NCBI GenBank assembly: GCA_905221605.1
Contig: CAJNDS010000469.1
Location: forward strand, 137,001-201,000
Source of the DNA: Symbiodinium natans
Taxonomy: Eukaryota; Sar; Dinophyceae; Suessiales; Symbiodiniaceae
DNA length: 64,000 nucleotides
Direction of reading: 5' to 3'
The notes under the pieces are model-generated. The model was not told the DNA's origin and did no database searches. It was given only the letters and a program-made list of their open reading frames with translations. Shown in pieces: positions 1 through 12,625 of the stretch. Numbering within the stretch: position 1 is the first letter of the stretch; each line of letters opens with the position of its first letter. Both the position numbers and the translations under genes were made by a program.

Positions 1-692
1 TATGTGGCTCCTCTTGGTCCCCCAGGATTCCCTTCCCTAACGCCTCGAAGCCGCAAACCCCAAACCCTACAAGCCCCCTAAGTCCCCTAAGTAGGCTATA
101 AGTAGACTTATACGTGTGGTTCTAAGTACCCATGAACCTCCAAGTAGGAGCCCTAATCTCTTTCAGCATGCCAAGGAACCAAGCCCCCTCCCCGAAACCC
201 TACACCATAAACCCTCTAAACCCCAAAAGCCCTTACTTGCTGCCCCCCTTGGCATGGGCTGCCCCAAGCACGTGCATATGATCAGACTAAACCCTAAACC
301 CTACACCCTAAACCCGAAACCCTAAACCCTAAACCCTAAAGCCTAAACCCTAAACCCGCGCCGCAGAGTCCGTTTGTGCACAAGACATCTACTCCACTAT
401 AAGATCCCCGACAAGGGCCTTGCTCTGCCGAAGCCCTTGAACCCCAAAGTCCGAAAGTCCTAAACCCCAAACCCCAAACCCCAAACCCTAAAACCAAAAC
501 ACAAAACCCAACACCCTATACCCTAAACCCTAAAACCCTAAACCCTAAAGCTGGGGGGGGGGGGGGGCTGAATTTGAAGGTAGGGTGTAGGGTTGAGGGT
601 CCCCAAACAGCTCAGCCCATAGGTTACGGCTTCGAGGCTTTAGGGAAGGGAATCCTTGGGGACCAAGAGGGCCCTAAAATGGGGACCACATA
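1..692. repeat. Inverted repeat (family I) enclosing telomere-like DNA
   Basis: The left arm at 1-53 is repeated in inverted orientation at 627-692; the right arm carries about 13 extra bases near its outer end. Both arms share the stretch reading CTTGGTCCCC, GGATTCCCTTCCCTAA and GCCTCGAAGCCG. The enclosed 570 bp contains CCCTAAA-type repeats (291-353, 464-549) and a 14-16 base G run (551-566). The left arm starts at the window edge, so the element may extend outside. Confidence 0.6.
71..148 (-). mobile_element. Family C MITE, truncated copy
   Basis: This is the reverse complement of the first ~78 bp of the complete family C element at 48235-48360. It ends with the terminal repeat CTACTTGGAGGTTCATGGG (read on minus) and includes the internal CTTATAACCTACTTAGG-type motif. 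The inner end stops exactly where CCCTAC-type telomere-like sequence begins, so the remaining third is missing. Confidence 0.55.
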
Positions 693-3300
693 TATTCTAC
701 TATGATCCCTACGAGAGCATATATCCTAAACCCCCAAACCCTAAACCCTACACCCTAAACCCCAAACCCCTCAACCCTAAACCCTAACCCCTAAACCCGG
801 AACCCGATACCCGAAACCCTCAAGCCTAAACCCTAAACCCTAAACACTAAACCCTCAACCCTCAACCCTAAACCCTAAACCCTATCCATGCGTGCAGCTG
901 CGCCACTCAAGCTGTAAACCTCAACGACATCCGGCTCGGCCTTGAGGTCGGGGGGCTCAGCCTCTTTGGGTGTGAAGTTTATAGGGAATAGGCATAGGGG
1001 TTAGGGTTTGGGGTTTGGGCTTTGTGGTTTGGGGTTTGCAGTTTAGGGTTTGGGGTGTTTGGCTTGGGGTTTGGGGTTTGGGGTTTGGGGCGTTTGGCTT
1101 GGGGTTTGGGGTTTGGGGTTCAGAGTGAGGGTTCCGGGTTTGGGGTTTAGGGTCTGGGCCTTGTGGCGCTTCGAGGGCATTTGCAGGACAATCAAGCCTT
1201 AGGGAGGTTCAAAGAGCAGCTGGGGGTGTATCGAGCTTAGGGTTTGTAGGGTTTGGGGTGTGTAGGAACACTCAACCTCACACCTTCAACCCCCCACTTT
1301 GAGTGACAGGCTTTGGGGCTTAGCATGCTTTGGGGCTTTGAAAGAGCCCTCAGCCAGTCACCAAGCGGCTACAGTGTTGGAGGGTCTCTTAAGTCCACGG
1401 GTCAGTTTGCCGGCTTCTTTGGATATACCCTAAACCCTAAACCCGACTTTGGACATTTAAACTTGCCATGGGCTGAAAAGGGATGACGGGCCACATAACT
1501 TCAAATCTTTTTCCCGAACCAAACCCAGGCTTTTGGCTTGGAGGTTGGGTTTAGGGTTTGGGGTTTGGGGTTTAGGGTTTGGGGTTCGGGGTTCGGGGTT
1601 CGGGGTTCGGGGTTCGGGGTTTGGGGTTTGGGGTTTGGGGTTTAGGGTTTAGGGCTAGGGTTTAGAGGCTAGGGTGAAGCTTGGGCTGTCGCCTCGGCCT
1701 CTGCCATGTGGCCAGGCAGCTTGAGTAGAGCTGGAAGGTGCCATTGAAGCAAGACTTGTGTGGGTTTAGGGTTTAGGGTTTAGGGTTTAGGGTTTAGGGT
1801 TTAGGGTTTAGGGTTTAGGGTTTAGGGTTTAGGGTTCGGGGGGAAGCAAGACTTGTGTGGGTTGGGGGGAGGGAATTCAAGGTTTAGGGTTCAGGGGCTA
1901 GGGATTTAGAGTCTTTCCAAAAAAAAGGTGCCCCCTCACATACACCCCCCCCCCCCCCCCCCCAAAAAAAAAAAAAATAAAAACACGACAATTTGCCCGA
2001 ACCCCTAAATCCTAAACCCAAACCCTCTTCGGGTCGGGGTTTGGGGCCGGCAGGCATCTTAAAAACCCTAAAACCCTAAACCCTAAACCCTAAACCCTAA
2101 ACCCCAAACCCTAAACCCTAAACCCTAAACCCGTCTTGGGTGGGTCATAGCATGCCCCGCACCTGAATCTGACGGCTGGAGCCTCAACTTTGCGTCACAG
2201 ACCTGCCCTAAGGATCCATGTACCGATGCGTAGGGTTAGGGTTTAGGGTTTAGGGCTTAGGGCTTAGGGCTTAGGGTTTAGGGTTTAGGGTTTTAGGGTT
2301 TAGGGTTTAGGGTTTTAGGGTTTAGGGTTTAGGGTTTAGGGTTTAGGGTTTAGGGTTTAGGATGCTTGGGCCATAAAGCTACGTTCTAGGAGCCCCTTTG
2401 AGGCTCAAGTTTATGCCATATGGGTGGATCCTTTCGGCCTGGGCACTTGATAGAAGGGCTTCTCAGGGACTACCCATTCAAACGCTGCCCTAAATCCTAT
2501 AAACCCCCCCATAAGCCCTAAGGACCCGATAAACCCTGCCTATGAACACTAGAAACCCATAAGCCTCGCCCCAGAACTCTCCAGCCACAGCTCAAAAAGC
2601 GCTGGCGCCCGCGAAGGTGCTGAAGGGATCTGAAGAATCGCAGTTTTCGGGAATCGGCTTGGGGTATGAAGACTTTCCCCAGCGGGCTGTGCATTTTCGG
2701 AGTTCGCTCTACTGGCTAGAGAAAGACACCGCACTGAGCCTCAACCCTTGCAGCCCTCCACTTGCTAAAACAAAACCCCGAAACCCCAAAACCGCAACAA
2801 AAACCCTAAAACCCTAAAACCCAAAACCTCAAAACCCTAAAACCCCCGAACCAGTAAACCCTAAACCTGACAAAAACCCGAAGCCTTTAAACCCCAAGCT
2901 GCCACAAAGATGCCCCTCTCTGATGCATTGTTTTTCGGTCAGACAACCTTTTGCCGCTTCAGATCCTCGCCGGTCTTGGCGTACCTGGCAGAGCTCACAG
3001 GGCCTGGCTTGGAGGTTCTCACGGGTTCCCCTTCACGACCCCCCCCCCCCACCCATCTACCCCCCATCATCATTAAGGCTCTTTAGGATAGTTAAGCCTC
3101 ATTGAGGTGATTAAAGAGGGAACCTCAATGCCTGGCTTGGAGGTTGAGGTGTCAGGCTTGGGGCTGAGGGCTTAGGGCCTGGGGTTCAGGACTCGGGACC
3201 TGGCTTAGAGGTTAAAGTTTCAGGCTTAGGGTTTGGGGCTTAGGGATCTTATGGCTCGGGGTGACTTGGGGGCTAGCTAGGCTTAGGATGTACCCCCTCC
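693..3300. repeat. Telomere-like repeat blocks in alternating orientation
   Basis: CCCTAAA-type blocks lie at 727-887 and 2060-2132. TTTAGGG/TTTGGGG-type blocks lie at 988-1150, 1546-1672, 1763-1837 (about ten clean TTTAGGG units) and 2234-2361. A TTCGGGG variant is repeated five times at 1584-1619. A C run followed by an A run sits near 1946-1977. The spacers (for example 1320-1430 and 2360-2480) are unique sequence without convincing ORFs; 2205-2230 resembles a half copy of family B. Confidence 0.8.
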
Positions 3301-5340
3301 CTCCCGAACACCGCGTCTCCCAAACTTTACACCCTAAAACAAGAAAAAAACCGAAATCCTGAAAGCCCAAAACCCGAATTCCGGAACCCTACACCCCTAA
3401 ACCCAAACCCTAAACCCTAAACCCGAAACCCTACACCGCAAAACCCCGAAACCCTGAAGCACCTTTGTCCTGAAGCTCGACACCCCAACACCCTGGGAGT
3501 CAAGCTCAAGGGATTAAGACTCGTAGCCCTAAGGTTGTGTGGCCCTTATATTCTTTTCGAGACCCTAAACCCTAAACCCTAAACCCTAATTAAACCCTAA
3601 ACCCTAAATAAACCCTAAACCCTAAATAAACCCTAAACCCTAAACCCTAAACCCTAAACCCTAAACCCGAAACCCGAAACCCTAAACCCTCAACCCTACC
3701 ACCTTAGGGGTCCAAGGCAAAAACCCTCATGATAAGCGCACTCCGACTTGTCCTTGGATAATCGGCTCTCTCCTGCGCCCACGGCTTACCCATCCCTCCA
3801 GGGACCTAGTAGCTAGGGTTTAGGGTTTTGGGTTTAGGGTAAACTAGAACCCCTAAGGACCCCGCTTATTGAATAGGGTTTACGTATAGGGCCGAGTGTG
3901 TTTATGCCTAAATCCTACAAGTGAAAACATCCTAAGCCCAAGAACCTAAACCGGTTAAAGTCTAAAGTACCCCTTTCCCTTTTAATGGGGCTAAGTTAGG
4001 GTTCAGGGGTTTCAGATTATAGCTCAGGGCTTAGGGCTCACTTTGCCTTTTGGGGTCGGATAAAAGTACCTTAACATTTATTTGGGCCAGGTCCTCCCCC
4101 AGTTTACCACACCTCAGACCTTTACGCCGTCTTGCAAGGGTTGGAAGCTTGGTCAGGTCGAGGCTTCGGGCCTAAAGCCCTGTGCAGTTCGGAATTTAGG
4201 GTTTAGGGAACTTACCTGCCCTAAACCCCAAACCCTAAACCCTAAACCCCAAACCCTAAACCCTAAACCCTAAACCCTAAACCCTAAACCCTAAACCCTA
4301 AACCCTAAACCCTAAACCCTCTAAACCCTAAACCCTAAACCCTAAACCCTAACCCTAAATGGAGAACAACCAAGCCGAAGGCGCCGCCTGAAGTTTCCTG
4401 CACACTTGAACCCCAACAAGGAACTCGAAACTTGCCTCTTGGGCCCCCTCATTCTAGCACCCTAAACCCTAAACCCTAAACCCTAAACCCTAAACCCTAA
4501 ACCCTAAACCCTAAACCCTAAACCCTATGACAGTTCTTGCTAGGGATTATTGTACGCCCTATGTTTCCGTGTCAAGGACTGTTCGTGTAAGGGGGAACAT
4601 CCCAACTTACCTCTGCAAACTGAAGCGATCCCACTCTGAAGGCCCAAAGGCAACTTCATCAGGTTCAGAACTTGAGATGTCTGGCCCAAAAAAACCCTAA
4701 ACCCTAAACCCTAAACCTAAACCCTAAACCCTAAACCCTAAACCCTAAACCCCAGACAACCCCTCCACCCAGGTAGGTACATGGCCAGGTCTAGGTCCCC
4801 AAACGGCCCTAAGCCCCACACCCTACAAAGGACGGTGTCTCTTTGGGTGCGTGTGATAACATGGCCTCCTATCTTCACGGGATCTGACAACGGACCGTCA
4901 TTCAAGGAAGCTGCCGCATACGAATAGATGGAGCTGTGCGCGAACCTTGCCCCTAAACCCTAAACCCTAAACCCTAAACCCTAAACCCTAAACCCTAAAC
5001 CCTAAACCCTAAACCCTAAACCCTAAACCCTAAACCCTAAACCCTAAACCCTACCTGAACCCTAAACCCTAAACCCTAAACCCTAAACCCTAAACCCTAA
5101 ACCCTAAACCCTACACCCTAAACCCTAAACCCTAAACCCTACACCCAGCAAGGTGCCTCCTTGGATGATGGACACCGCCGTCTGCCAGCAAATGAAGGGG
5201 AATGGAGCAGACAAGCGAGGCGCTTGAGGTTTAAACCCCAAACCCCAAACCCCAAACCCCAAACCCTAAACCCTAAACCCTTAGCCCTAAGCCCTAAGCC
5301 CTAACCCTAAGCCCTAAACCCAATTCCTAAACCCTCAACC
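3301..5340 (-). repeat. CCCTAAA arrays, including a long one at 4952-5146
   Basis: CCCTAAA arrays occur at 3567-3695 (some units AATTAAA or AATAAA), 4215-4359, 4461-4527, 4695-4753 and 4952-5146 (about 27 units), with a mixed CCCCAAA/CCCTAAG block at 5232-5330. The segment 4540-4592 is a half copy of the family A element (it ends GGGGGAACATCCCAA). No credible gene is visible. Confidence 0.85.
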
Positions 5341-7266
5341 CCGAAAGCCCTCTACATGTTCATTTTTTTGGGGTACACCAGCCCGACACCAGAAACCCTA
5401 AAGCCTGAACCCAAAACCCTAAACCCAAAAACAAGATCCCCAACACCCTAAACCGTTTAAATCCCAAACCCCAAAACCCTAAACCCTAAAACCCTAAAAC
5501 CCCTAAACCCCCAAAACCTTAAAACCCTAAACCCCCGAAACCCTAAAACCATAAACCCCTTCAAACCCTAAACCTCAGAAAGCAACTTTGTGACCCCGAC
5601 ATGCAGAAAGCCCCGGAGTCGCGACGACACCCCCCTGAATACAAAAAGCAGAAACCCCTGGTCTCCTCCTTAAGGGGTTTCGGGGCTTAGGGTTTAGGGT
5701 TTAGGGTTTAGGGTTCCGGGGTTTAGGGTTTAGGGCTAGGGGTTTGGGGTGTATTGAAATTATTCAGGTGTTCGAGGAGTTTCGAGGAAAGTTTCGTTTT
5801 GGGACTTTCGACTAATTTCAAGTTACAGGGGCTTCAGGGTTGAGGGGTTTTAGGGTTTATAGAGCCTCGGGCTGCAACACTTGGTGATGGAAGACGCTGA
5901 TTTTCTGCTATGGGCCAGTGCTCCGACCCACATAGGCTCTTCATGGTGAGGCAGCTCCTCTCCGGAAGCTTTCCACACGCGCGTTTCGCGCCACAGGCGA
6001 AGGCGGATGCTTGCTCGCGCGCTTAGCGGCATGCTGGGCAAGGCTGTAGAAGGGCCGGCATGAGCGGAAGGCCTTGCTCAGATCACTCTGAGGCAGAAAG
6101 GCTTCACTTGGGCATCTCCCAAGAGAGGCTTCAAGATTTGTCTCTTAAGGCTGAAATTCGCTCCAAGGCCTTTCAAAGTCTAAAAGGGCGCAGAGGTTCA
6201 AGGTAGCTGGTAAAAAGCCCAAAGCCCCATCATCCCTCAGCATCCGCAAGCCCTAAGCCCTCAACACCTCCGCCCTAAAGAGCCCGAATAACCAAGGGTT
6301 TAGGGTTTGGGGCTTAGGGTTTAGGGCTTAATTAGGGCTTTGGGGTTTAGGGTTTAGGGCTTTGGGGTTTAGGGTTTAGGGCTTTAGGGTCCCTGAAAAA
6401 ACGTACACTTGGCCTGGAGGTAGCTGCAAACGCTGCCGACCTGGTCAGGGCCGTCTTGTCTTGGGGTAGCTGGACCCTCAACCCTCGGCCCTTAAAACAA
6501 CCCAAGGGCCCATACTTCAGAACCGTTGAAAGGAGGCCAGGAACCATATGAAGGGCGCATATAAACCCTAAACCCTAAACCCTAAACCCTAAACCCTAAA
6601 CCCTAAACCCTAAACCCTAAACCCTAAACCCTGAACCCTAAACCCTAAACCCTAAACCCTAAACATTCACAGGTGTTTCGGGTTCAGGGCTATTCGGGGC
6701 CTCGGACTGCCCGGCAGAGGTGCCGAGCCGCGTCTCCAGCCCGTCCAACACCTCCGCCGCCTGCCACCTGGAGACCCAAAGGGGGGATTTTGGGGGTTTA
6801 GGGTTTAGGGTTTAGGGTTTAGGGTTTAGGGCTTAGGGTTTAGGGTTTAGGGTTTAAGGTTTAAGGTTTAGGCTGTTTAGAGTTGTTTTTGAGTCTCTTT
6901 AGAGATGTTGGGCTTTCGGGGGTTTTGGGTGTTTAGTTTGGGGGTTCAGGTTTAGAGGGTTCTAGGGCTCAAGGTTCAGATTTTTGGGGTGAGACTTTAT
7001 GGTCCCCGTCCGGGTACCCTAAACAGACCGGGCTGTGTTAGAAGCCTGAGCCTTAAACCCGAAAGCCTAAACCCTACCCCGAACCCTGCCCCCTGGGTTT
7101 AGGGAGGAGACATGTACAGAACTGACCCACCTGGTTGTCGAAACTGGGCTCGCGGAGACTTTTCAGGTTGGCCCTTAAACCACCTCTGAGGTTCATGTTA
7201 CTGGTTCATGGTTTAGGGTTTAGGGTTTAGGGTTTAGGGTTGGGATGGTAATGAAAAAATGGGACC
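5341..7266. repeat. Mixed telomere-like blocks and a unique island
   Basis: CCCTAAA arrays are at 5400-5580 (degenerate) and 6567-6663; TTTAGGG blocks are at 5690-5750, 6300-6390, 6798-6870 and 7211-7240. The island 5850-6240 is non-repetitive and G+C rich. Its minus strand carries a 63-codon open frame (5850-6041) that is too short and unrecognised to call a gene. Confidence 0.7.
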
Positions 7267-7269
7267 GTG

Positions 7270-7444
7270 TACTCCTGTACTTTAAGGGGTATAAGGAGGG
7301 ACACCTGGAAGGGACCCTTAATCTTATCCCATATAACCCACATATATATATATATATGCCTTCTACAGCCCCCCTATATACCTAAGTAGCCCCTAAGTAA
7401 CTGTCAAGGTCCCTTGTAAGGGTTCCTCCTTTAGTCCCTTGATG
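7270..7444. mobile_element. Family G inverted-repeat element
   Basis: It starts near ATAAGGAGGGACACCTGG and ends with the imperfect inverted partner AAGGGTTCCTCCTTTAG. It matches 39294-39416 and the outer parts of 42156-42422, with the shared terminal motif AGTCCCTTGA. The centre holds a short AT run and a CTAAGTAGCCCCTAAGTA motif that the 39.3-kb copy carries in inverted form. Confidence 0.5.
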
Positions 7445-9416
7445 AACCCCCAAAAGTGGAACCCTAAACCCTAAACCCTAAACCCTAAACCGTGCGAAGC
7501 ATAGACCCCCTGAGGGATCCTTTGGTCCAGGTTCTTGGCTTCATAGAGCGAAAGCACATGTCCCAGAACAATAACAAGACTCGGAAGTGTTTAGGGTTTA
7601 GGGTTTAGGGTTTAGGGTTTAGGGTTTAGGGTTTAGGGTTTAGGGTTTAGGGTTTAGGGTTTAGGGTTTAGGGTTTAGGGCTAGGGTCAAAACCCTACTA
7701 GGGCCTGGGACTCTTGGGGTTTAAGGATCGGCGTCTTGTTGGGGCTGGCCAGCCCAGATGATTGTGTTGTTTTTCTACTAGTAACTGATGCTGATCGTGA
7801 ATTTGCTAAACAATCAGAAGGTGAATATCGCATTTGGTTTTGTTTGTATTAACACAAGAGCATGTTGAACAGCTTGAACAATCAAACGATGGATCTAATC
7901 AATTGAAGCCTGGAAGACTGAACCCCTCCAGACTATTCGGAGCCCCACAAGCCCCGACATTTCAACCCAAGAACCCTCTTCACTTTATGACGAAGGGTTG
8001 TTAAGTTTAGAGTTTAGGGCTTAGGGTTTAGTGTTTAGGGTTTAGGGCTTAGGGTTTAGGGTTTAGGGCTGCAGCGCAGTGGGGCCCCCACGTAGGCAGG
8101 CAGCGGAGCGTCAGATACGTAGGCACGTCGATGCCTCAGAGTGGGAGAGAACGCGCCAAGCCCCTCCACCTAACACCCGAACCCAAAACCCTACAGTTTA
8201 GGGTTCAGGGTATAAATTTTAAGCCCGAAATCTGAAACCCCAAACAATACACCTCCCCCAAAAAGGCCCCCACCCGCAGCCCCGAATCCTCAAACCCCAT
8301 CTCAAAACCCCGAAGAAACACAAACTCTGAAACCACGGCACGAAGCCCCGTAAACCCCACAACCCTTAAGTACAAAATCCGTCAACGAAAACCTTAAACA
8401 CCAACCCGAACCCAAACCCCAACCCCCCACTCGCTTCATGCCAAAGCCCAACACTCTAAACCCTGCGAAAGCCATGCACAGGTTGAACCCAGAAGCCTAC
8501 ACCCTGCGTAAACCCCTAACTAGACTCTTCGAACATCCCAAAAGGCAAATCCTTCCTATCCATCCACGCCCAAATCCCACCACACCTAATTAAACCCTAA
8601 ACCCTAAACCCTAGACCCCACTCACCTTTTTAAGTGCCCAAACCCGCCAGCACCCACCGAGCTGCGCTGGCCGACCGGAAGGTGGCTGTTCAGCTCCAAA
8701 CACCGCCTCTGGCAGCTCCGGGGTGTGTAGAGTTTGTTGAATTCTCTTAATTGCCTTTATAAATAGATATTCCTTTCTCTCTATCTATCTATCTGTCCAA
8801 GTATTACACTTTTTTTGGTGGGCGGGTGGGGGGGGGGGGGTCAGGGGGCAAGATTTGGGTTTCGCCTTAAGGGGATGTAAATTCGAGTTCTAAGGGTGTA
8901 AGGGGTTGAGTCTTGCCAAGCATGGTTTTCAAGCTTTCGTTTTATGCGGTGAGTCTTGCTGCCTGTGTTTTGAGGGGCTGGGGTTTGGATTCTCACTTTT
9001 TCGAGCTGTGCTCAAAACCCTTGGAAAAGGGTTTTTGGAAAGGTTCCCTTATAAGGAAAGAAGGGAAATTTTAACAAATATCCCAAAGCACAACCCAGTT
9101 CTTCTGGGTGTTGCACCCTAAACCCTAATCCCTGAACCCTCAACCCTCAACCCTTAACCCTCAACCCTCCCTGAACCCTGAACCTTAAACCCTAAACCCT
9201 AAACCCTGAATCTTATACCCTAAACCCTAAACCCTAAACCTGAATAAGAGAGGAGTTTTGAAGGAGCCGTAGGCTCGCAGAAGAGCTCCGACCTCCAACA
9301 CTGAAACCAAGCTCTTGAGCTTCGGAATTGCTGTCGATGGGTACCAGGGTTCAGGGTTTAGGATTTACGTAGGGTTTAGGGTTTAGGGTTTAGGGCTTAG
9401 GGTTTAGGGTTTAGGG
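7445..9416. repeat. Telomere-like blocks with unique spacers
   Basis: Clean TTTAGGG runs lie at 7590-7682 (about 13 units) and 8000-8070. Degenerate CCCTAAA/CCCCAAA sequence fills 8165-8620, and CCCTAAA/CCCTCAA units lie at 9115-9240. The spacer 7700-7990 is unique. A CTAT microsatellite (8779-8800) and a G run (8829-8840) follow. An open frame at 8906-9121 (plus) has no recognisable domain. Confidence 0.65.
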
Positions 9417-9423
9417 TTTAGGG

Positions 9424-9847
9424 TTTTCCATTATTCCAGCTGCTCCAGCGGATAGAAGGTTTAATGTCAGCCACAACAGCAGGGCCATGCTTGCAAAGCA
9501 CGACTCCCAAGAATCTGGTCAGGCCAGAACATCGAGTTGTCATTTCTTGTTGGCAATGGCTTGAGCACGAAGGACGAGAGGGATCCCTCTTGTGAGCCAT
9601 GGATGAAATCTTCTCTAAGAAAGGCCTCACCTGAGAAAAGATCTTCAACTTTGGCTAACCTCTGAAACATTCTTGCTAAGCTTACACTCACAATACGCAA
9701 AAAAGCAGCCGTGACAATACAACAGCCGCGTAGACTCCGCCTTTCCAAAGGCGTCAGATTCTGCGGGAGGAGATGTGGCTTCCTTGGATGTGAGCCAGGA
9801 CAGGGAAGACGAGCACGGGGGTTGATGAAGCTACCCCTACCCAACAC
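9424..9847 (-). other. Unique island with minus-strand coding potential
   Basis: This non-repetitive stretch is open on the minus strand in two overlapping frames: 9467-9847 (126 codons, first codon GTG rather than ATG) and 9418-9648 (76 codons). Both frames look protein-like, as expected for a degraded exon with a frameshift or for two chance frames. I recognise no family. It is bounded by TTTAGGG repeats on the left and a family A element on the right. It could be a gene fragment carried into repeat DNA; confidence is low. Confidence 0.25.
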
Positions 9848-9942
9848 AAGACCTCAATATGGGAGCTCGCAAACTTGAAGCACCTAAAATGGGGTATATC
9901 AGGGTACCCCAATTTTTTGGGGAAATGCTCAGAGTATGAACT

Positions 9943-10043
9943 TTGGGATGTTCCCCCTTGTACTAAGAGTCCTTAACAGGGATTCTAGAACCCCCTAGTA
10001 TACTCCCGATTAAAGACTGTTAGTATAAGAGGGAACATCCCAA
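9943..10043. mobile_element. Family A MITE, complete copy
   Basis: This 101-bp palindromic element begins TTGGGATGTTCCCCC and ends GGGAACATCCCAA, with long imperfect arms also containing AGTCCTTAACAGGGAT on the left and its inverted form on the right. Complete relatives lie at 47454-47551, 58899-59003 and 62112-62212. It has no coding capacity, as expected for a non-autonomous element. Confidence 0.75.
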
Positions 10044-10371
10044 CATGAACTCACTAAGCCGTATTACTCAGATTGCATGGTGAGACGCATGCCTCGAGCA
10101 TGCTGGGCAGCTTTTCTTTCTCCCCCATGAACTCTACACCCCGCCGAAACCCTGATGAAGAAAACACCTAAAAACCCCTAACCCCGAAACCCCTAAACCC
10201 TGAAGGTTTAAGGCTTCAGGGTCCAGGGCCAGGTTTTATTTATTTAAAGTACACGCCCAAAAGCCTCAACCACCCAAAACATGATCAAGCTCTCAAACCG
10301 CCGGCCAGGCCACACTCCCGAAAGCCCCGAGTGGCCGCGGTCGTGCCGATGGCCGCGGTCGCCGCCGCCTT

Positions 10372-10408
<37 letters not shown>

Positions 10409-10669
10409 CGGGGTCAGTCGGAGGGGTTGTTTAGGGTTGTTTCGGTCCAGGGTCTAGGGTTGCTTCGGGTTGCTTAGGGTTGTTGAGGGGGTTTATGGCT
10501 GTTTAGGGTTGCTTAGGGTTGTTGAGGGTTGTTTGATCGCCTTCGATGCAAACACCACTGGTACCTACCTCTGAGGTCTGCGCAGTACTGCGAAACACAA
10601 CCCGGGCTGTAGCAGGAGGAGGCCGGAGGGCCCCGACACCGCGGGTTGTTGAGGGCTTAGGGTTGTTTA
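10044..10669. repeat. G-rich degenerate repeat with poly-G run
   Basis: It contains a ~30-base G run (10375-10405) and then degenerate TTTAGGGTTG-type units (10428-10520 and 10645-10670), a variant of the telomere-like repeat in which TTG follows GGG. No gene is supported. Confidence 0.6.
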
Positions 10670-10795
10670 CCCAGAACTTTGGGAGGATGAACAAAAATAG
10701 ATCCCCTTGAGGGTTCCTAAAAATGACCCAATAGTTGTATAGGGTACTATTGGGGGGCTCTATTCTTTGGATCCTCCCAGGGATCTGTTTAGGAA
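10670..10795. mobile_element. Family E inverted-repeat element
   Basis: Imperfect terminal arms (TTTGGGAGGAT... and ...GGATCCTCCCAGG) enclose AATGACCCAATAGTTGTATA and GGGTACTATT. The order and sequence match the longer copy at 38563-38698, with a partial copy at 45793-45884. Confidence 0.6.
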
Positions 10796-11316
10796 CTATT
10801 GCCCTTTAAAGGTTTGCCTAGGGTACCTCGACGGCATGCAGGCACTTCATTGTTTAGGCCCTTAAACCCTAAACCCTAAACCCTAAACCCTAAACCCTAA
10901 ACCCTAAACCCTAAACCCGAAACCCTAAACCCTAAACCCTAAACCCTAAACCCGAGTATTCACCTTAGAGAATGTCAGGCTTGACAAGGGACTGCCTAGG
11001 GCTTCGCGCTTCAGAGTACTGGGGCGAAACAAGCCACTGTAAGCCCTCAAGCTCCAGCCCAAGCCCAAGCCCAGGGTTTAGGGTTTAGGGTTTAGGGTTT
11101 AGGGTTTAGGGATAGTCTGAGAAGCTCAGTGGCGGAGTCTGGACTGGGAAGTTGGACCTCTAACTCACGGCACATCTGCGTGGAGGGCCTCCAGGTGCAT
11201 TTTAGTATATGTTCCCCTACAAACCCCGTGTAGGGTTTAGGGGTTAGGGTATAGGGTTTAGGGTCTAGGGTATAGGTTCTAGGGATTCGTGCTTAGGGTT
11301 TGGGTTTAGGGTTTAG
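10796..11316. repeat. Telomere-like blocks
   Basis: A CCCTAAA array at 10863-10952 is followed by unique sequence and then TTTAGGG blocks at 11073-11112 and 11230-11318. Confidence 0.75.
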
Positions 11317-11450
11317 GGTTCCCCTACTACTCCCCTCTATATTACCTCCCCCCCCACCGCCTTAAATATGGGGGAACCTAGGGGGGGCGGGGGGGGGGGG
11401 GGGGGGGTGTAGAGGGGGGTTAGTGCAGAGGGGGGTAGTCGGGGAACCCC
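11317..11450. mobile_element. Family F inverted-repeat element
   Basis: It begins GGTTCCCCTACTACTCCCC and ends with the inverted form GGTAGTCGGGGAACCCC. The centre is C- then G-rich, with a G run at 11386-11407. Related copies are at 16701-16963 and 63026-63163. Confidence 0.6.
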
Positions 11451-12579
11451 CTTGCTTAGGGTCAAGGGGCTTTAGAAAGTAGGGGGCTTACTAGCTCTTA
11501 GTACTTAGGTACCTTGCATCCCCTATCCGAGGCTTTCAGGGATCGTGTAGATACCCTGCGAAACGTAGTTTAGGACTTCTTTAGTCAGGGCTTCACGGCT
11601 TATGATTAGGGTTTCGGGTTTAGGGCTTAGAAGACCCCGCACCTCCAAGGCCTTCATCGGATTCTATGAAGCCTTCAACAAGCTGTCTCAACATCAACAA
11701 GCCCTCTTACTGGGCGCAGGGTTGAGTGGCTTCCGCTTTGAAACAAGAAATCAATGTAGACTATCATCCTGCGCAGATATAGCCGAAGGTTTAGGGTTTA
11801 GGGTTTCGGGTTTCGGGTTTAGGGTTTAGGGTTTAGGGTAAACCCTACACCCCCTCCCCGTCCCCCACCCCTTCAATCTGCCTCGGCGCTGTGACCGGGG
11901 GACGAATCCGCGGTTGATGGTCGAGACAATGTAGCCGGATGGGTTCCTTCTGAAGCCAGCTGACAAGGATTTTAGGGTACAGGGTTTAGGGCATAGGGTG
12001 TATAAGTTTGAGGGTATAGGTTTAGGGTTTCTGAGGTCCCGGGAAACCCATAAAGCAAAGCTTCATCCCCTCATGCCCGTATGCCCCTCAGCTTTGGAAC
12101 TTGAGGCTCAGAGGGTAATACATCCCCATATGCAAGAACCTAAGCACCAGATCCCAAGCCAGAAGGAACTGCACGACAAGTCCTAGCCCCGAAACTAGGA
12201 GGGGTACCTGATCCCTCCAGATCCTGAGTTTGAACTTGTAGGGTCCTTGTATGAAACCCTAGTATAAAACCCTGAACCCTACACTCTGAACCTTAATATA
12301 TCGAGTTTCGCCTCTAAGGGCGTGCGACGCTTAATTTGGGATGGGGTGTGTAAGGGCTTTCAGGCTTTGAGGGCTTACGACTTCATAGGGCTTTGGGCTT
12401 CATATGGGTTTAGGGTGGGTTTGTGGGCTTAGGTTTTTTTGGGCTGAGGATGGTAGGGGGTATGGAGCTTGGGACATGGGCTTAGGGCTTTCGGGGTAGC
12501 TTAGGGTCCAGGAGCTTCGGCTAAGGCTTCAGGGCCTGCAGAACTCAGAGCCTTTTCGGGTACCTGCTTGTCCTTAATG
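11451..12579. other. Low-coding spacer with short TTTAGGG blocks
   Basis: TTTAGGG/TTTCGGG blocks occur at 11788-11840 and 11970-12035. A plus-strand ATG frame at 11602-11829 contains a protein-like unique stretch (11640-11785) but begins and ends in telomere-like repeat, so it is not called. The rest is G+T-rich degenerate repeat. Confidence 0.5.
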
Positions 12580-12625
12580 ACTGCGCTGTCCATCGAATTG
12601 TATGTACACATAGCTGTTACATACT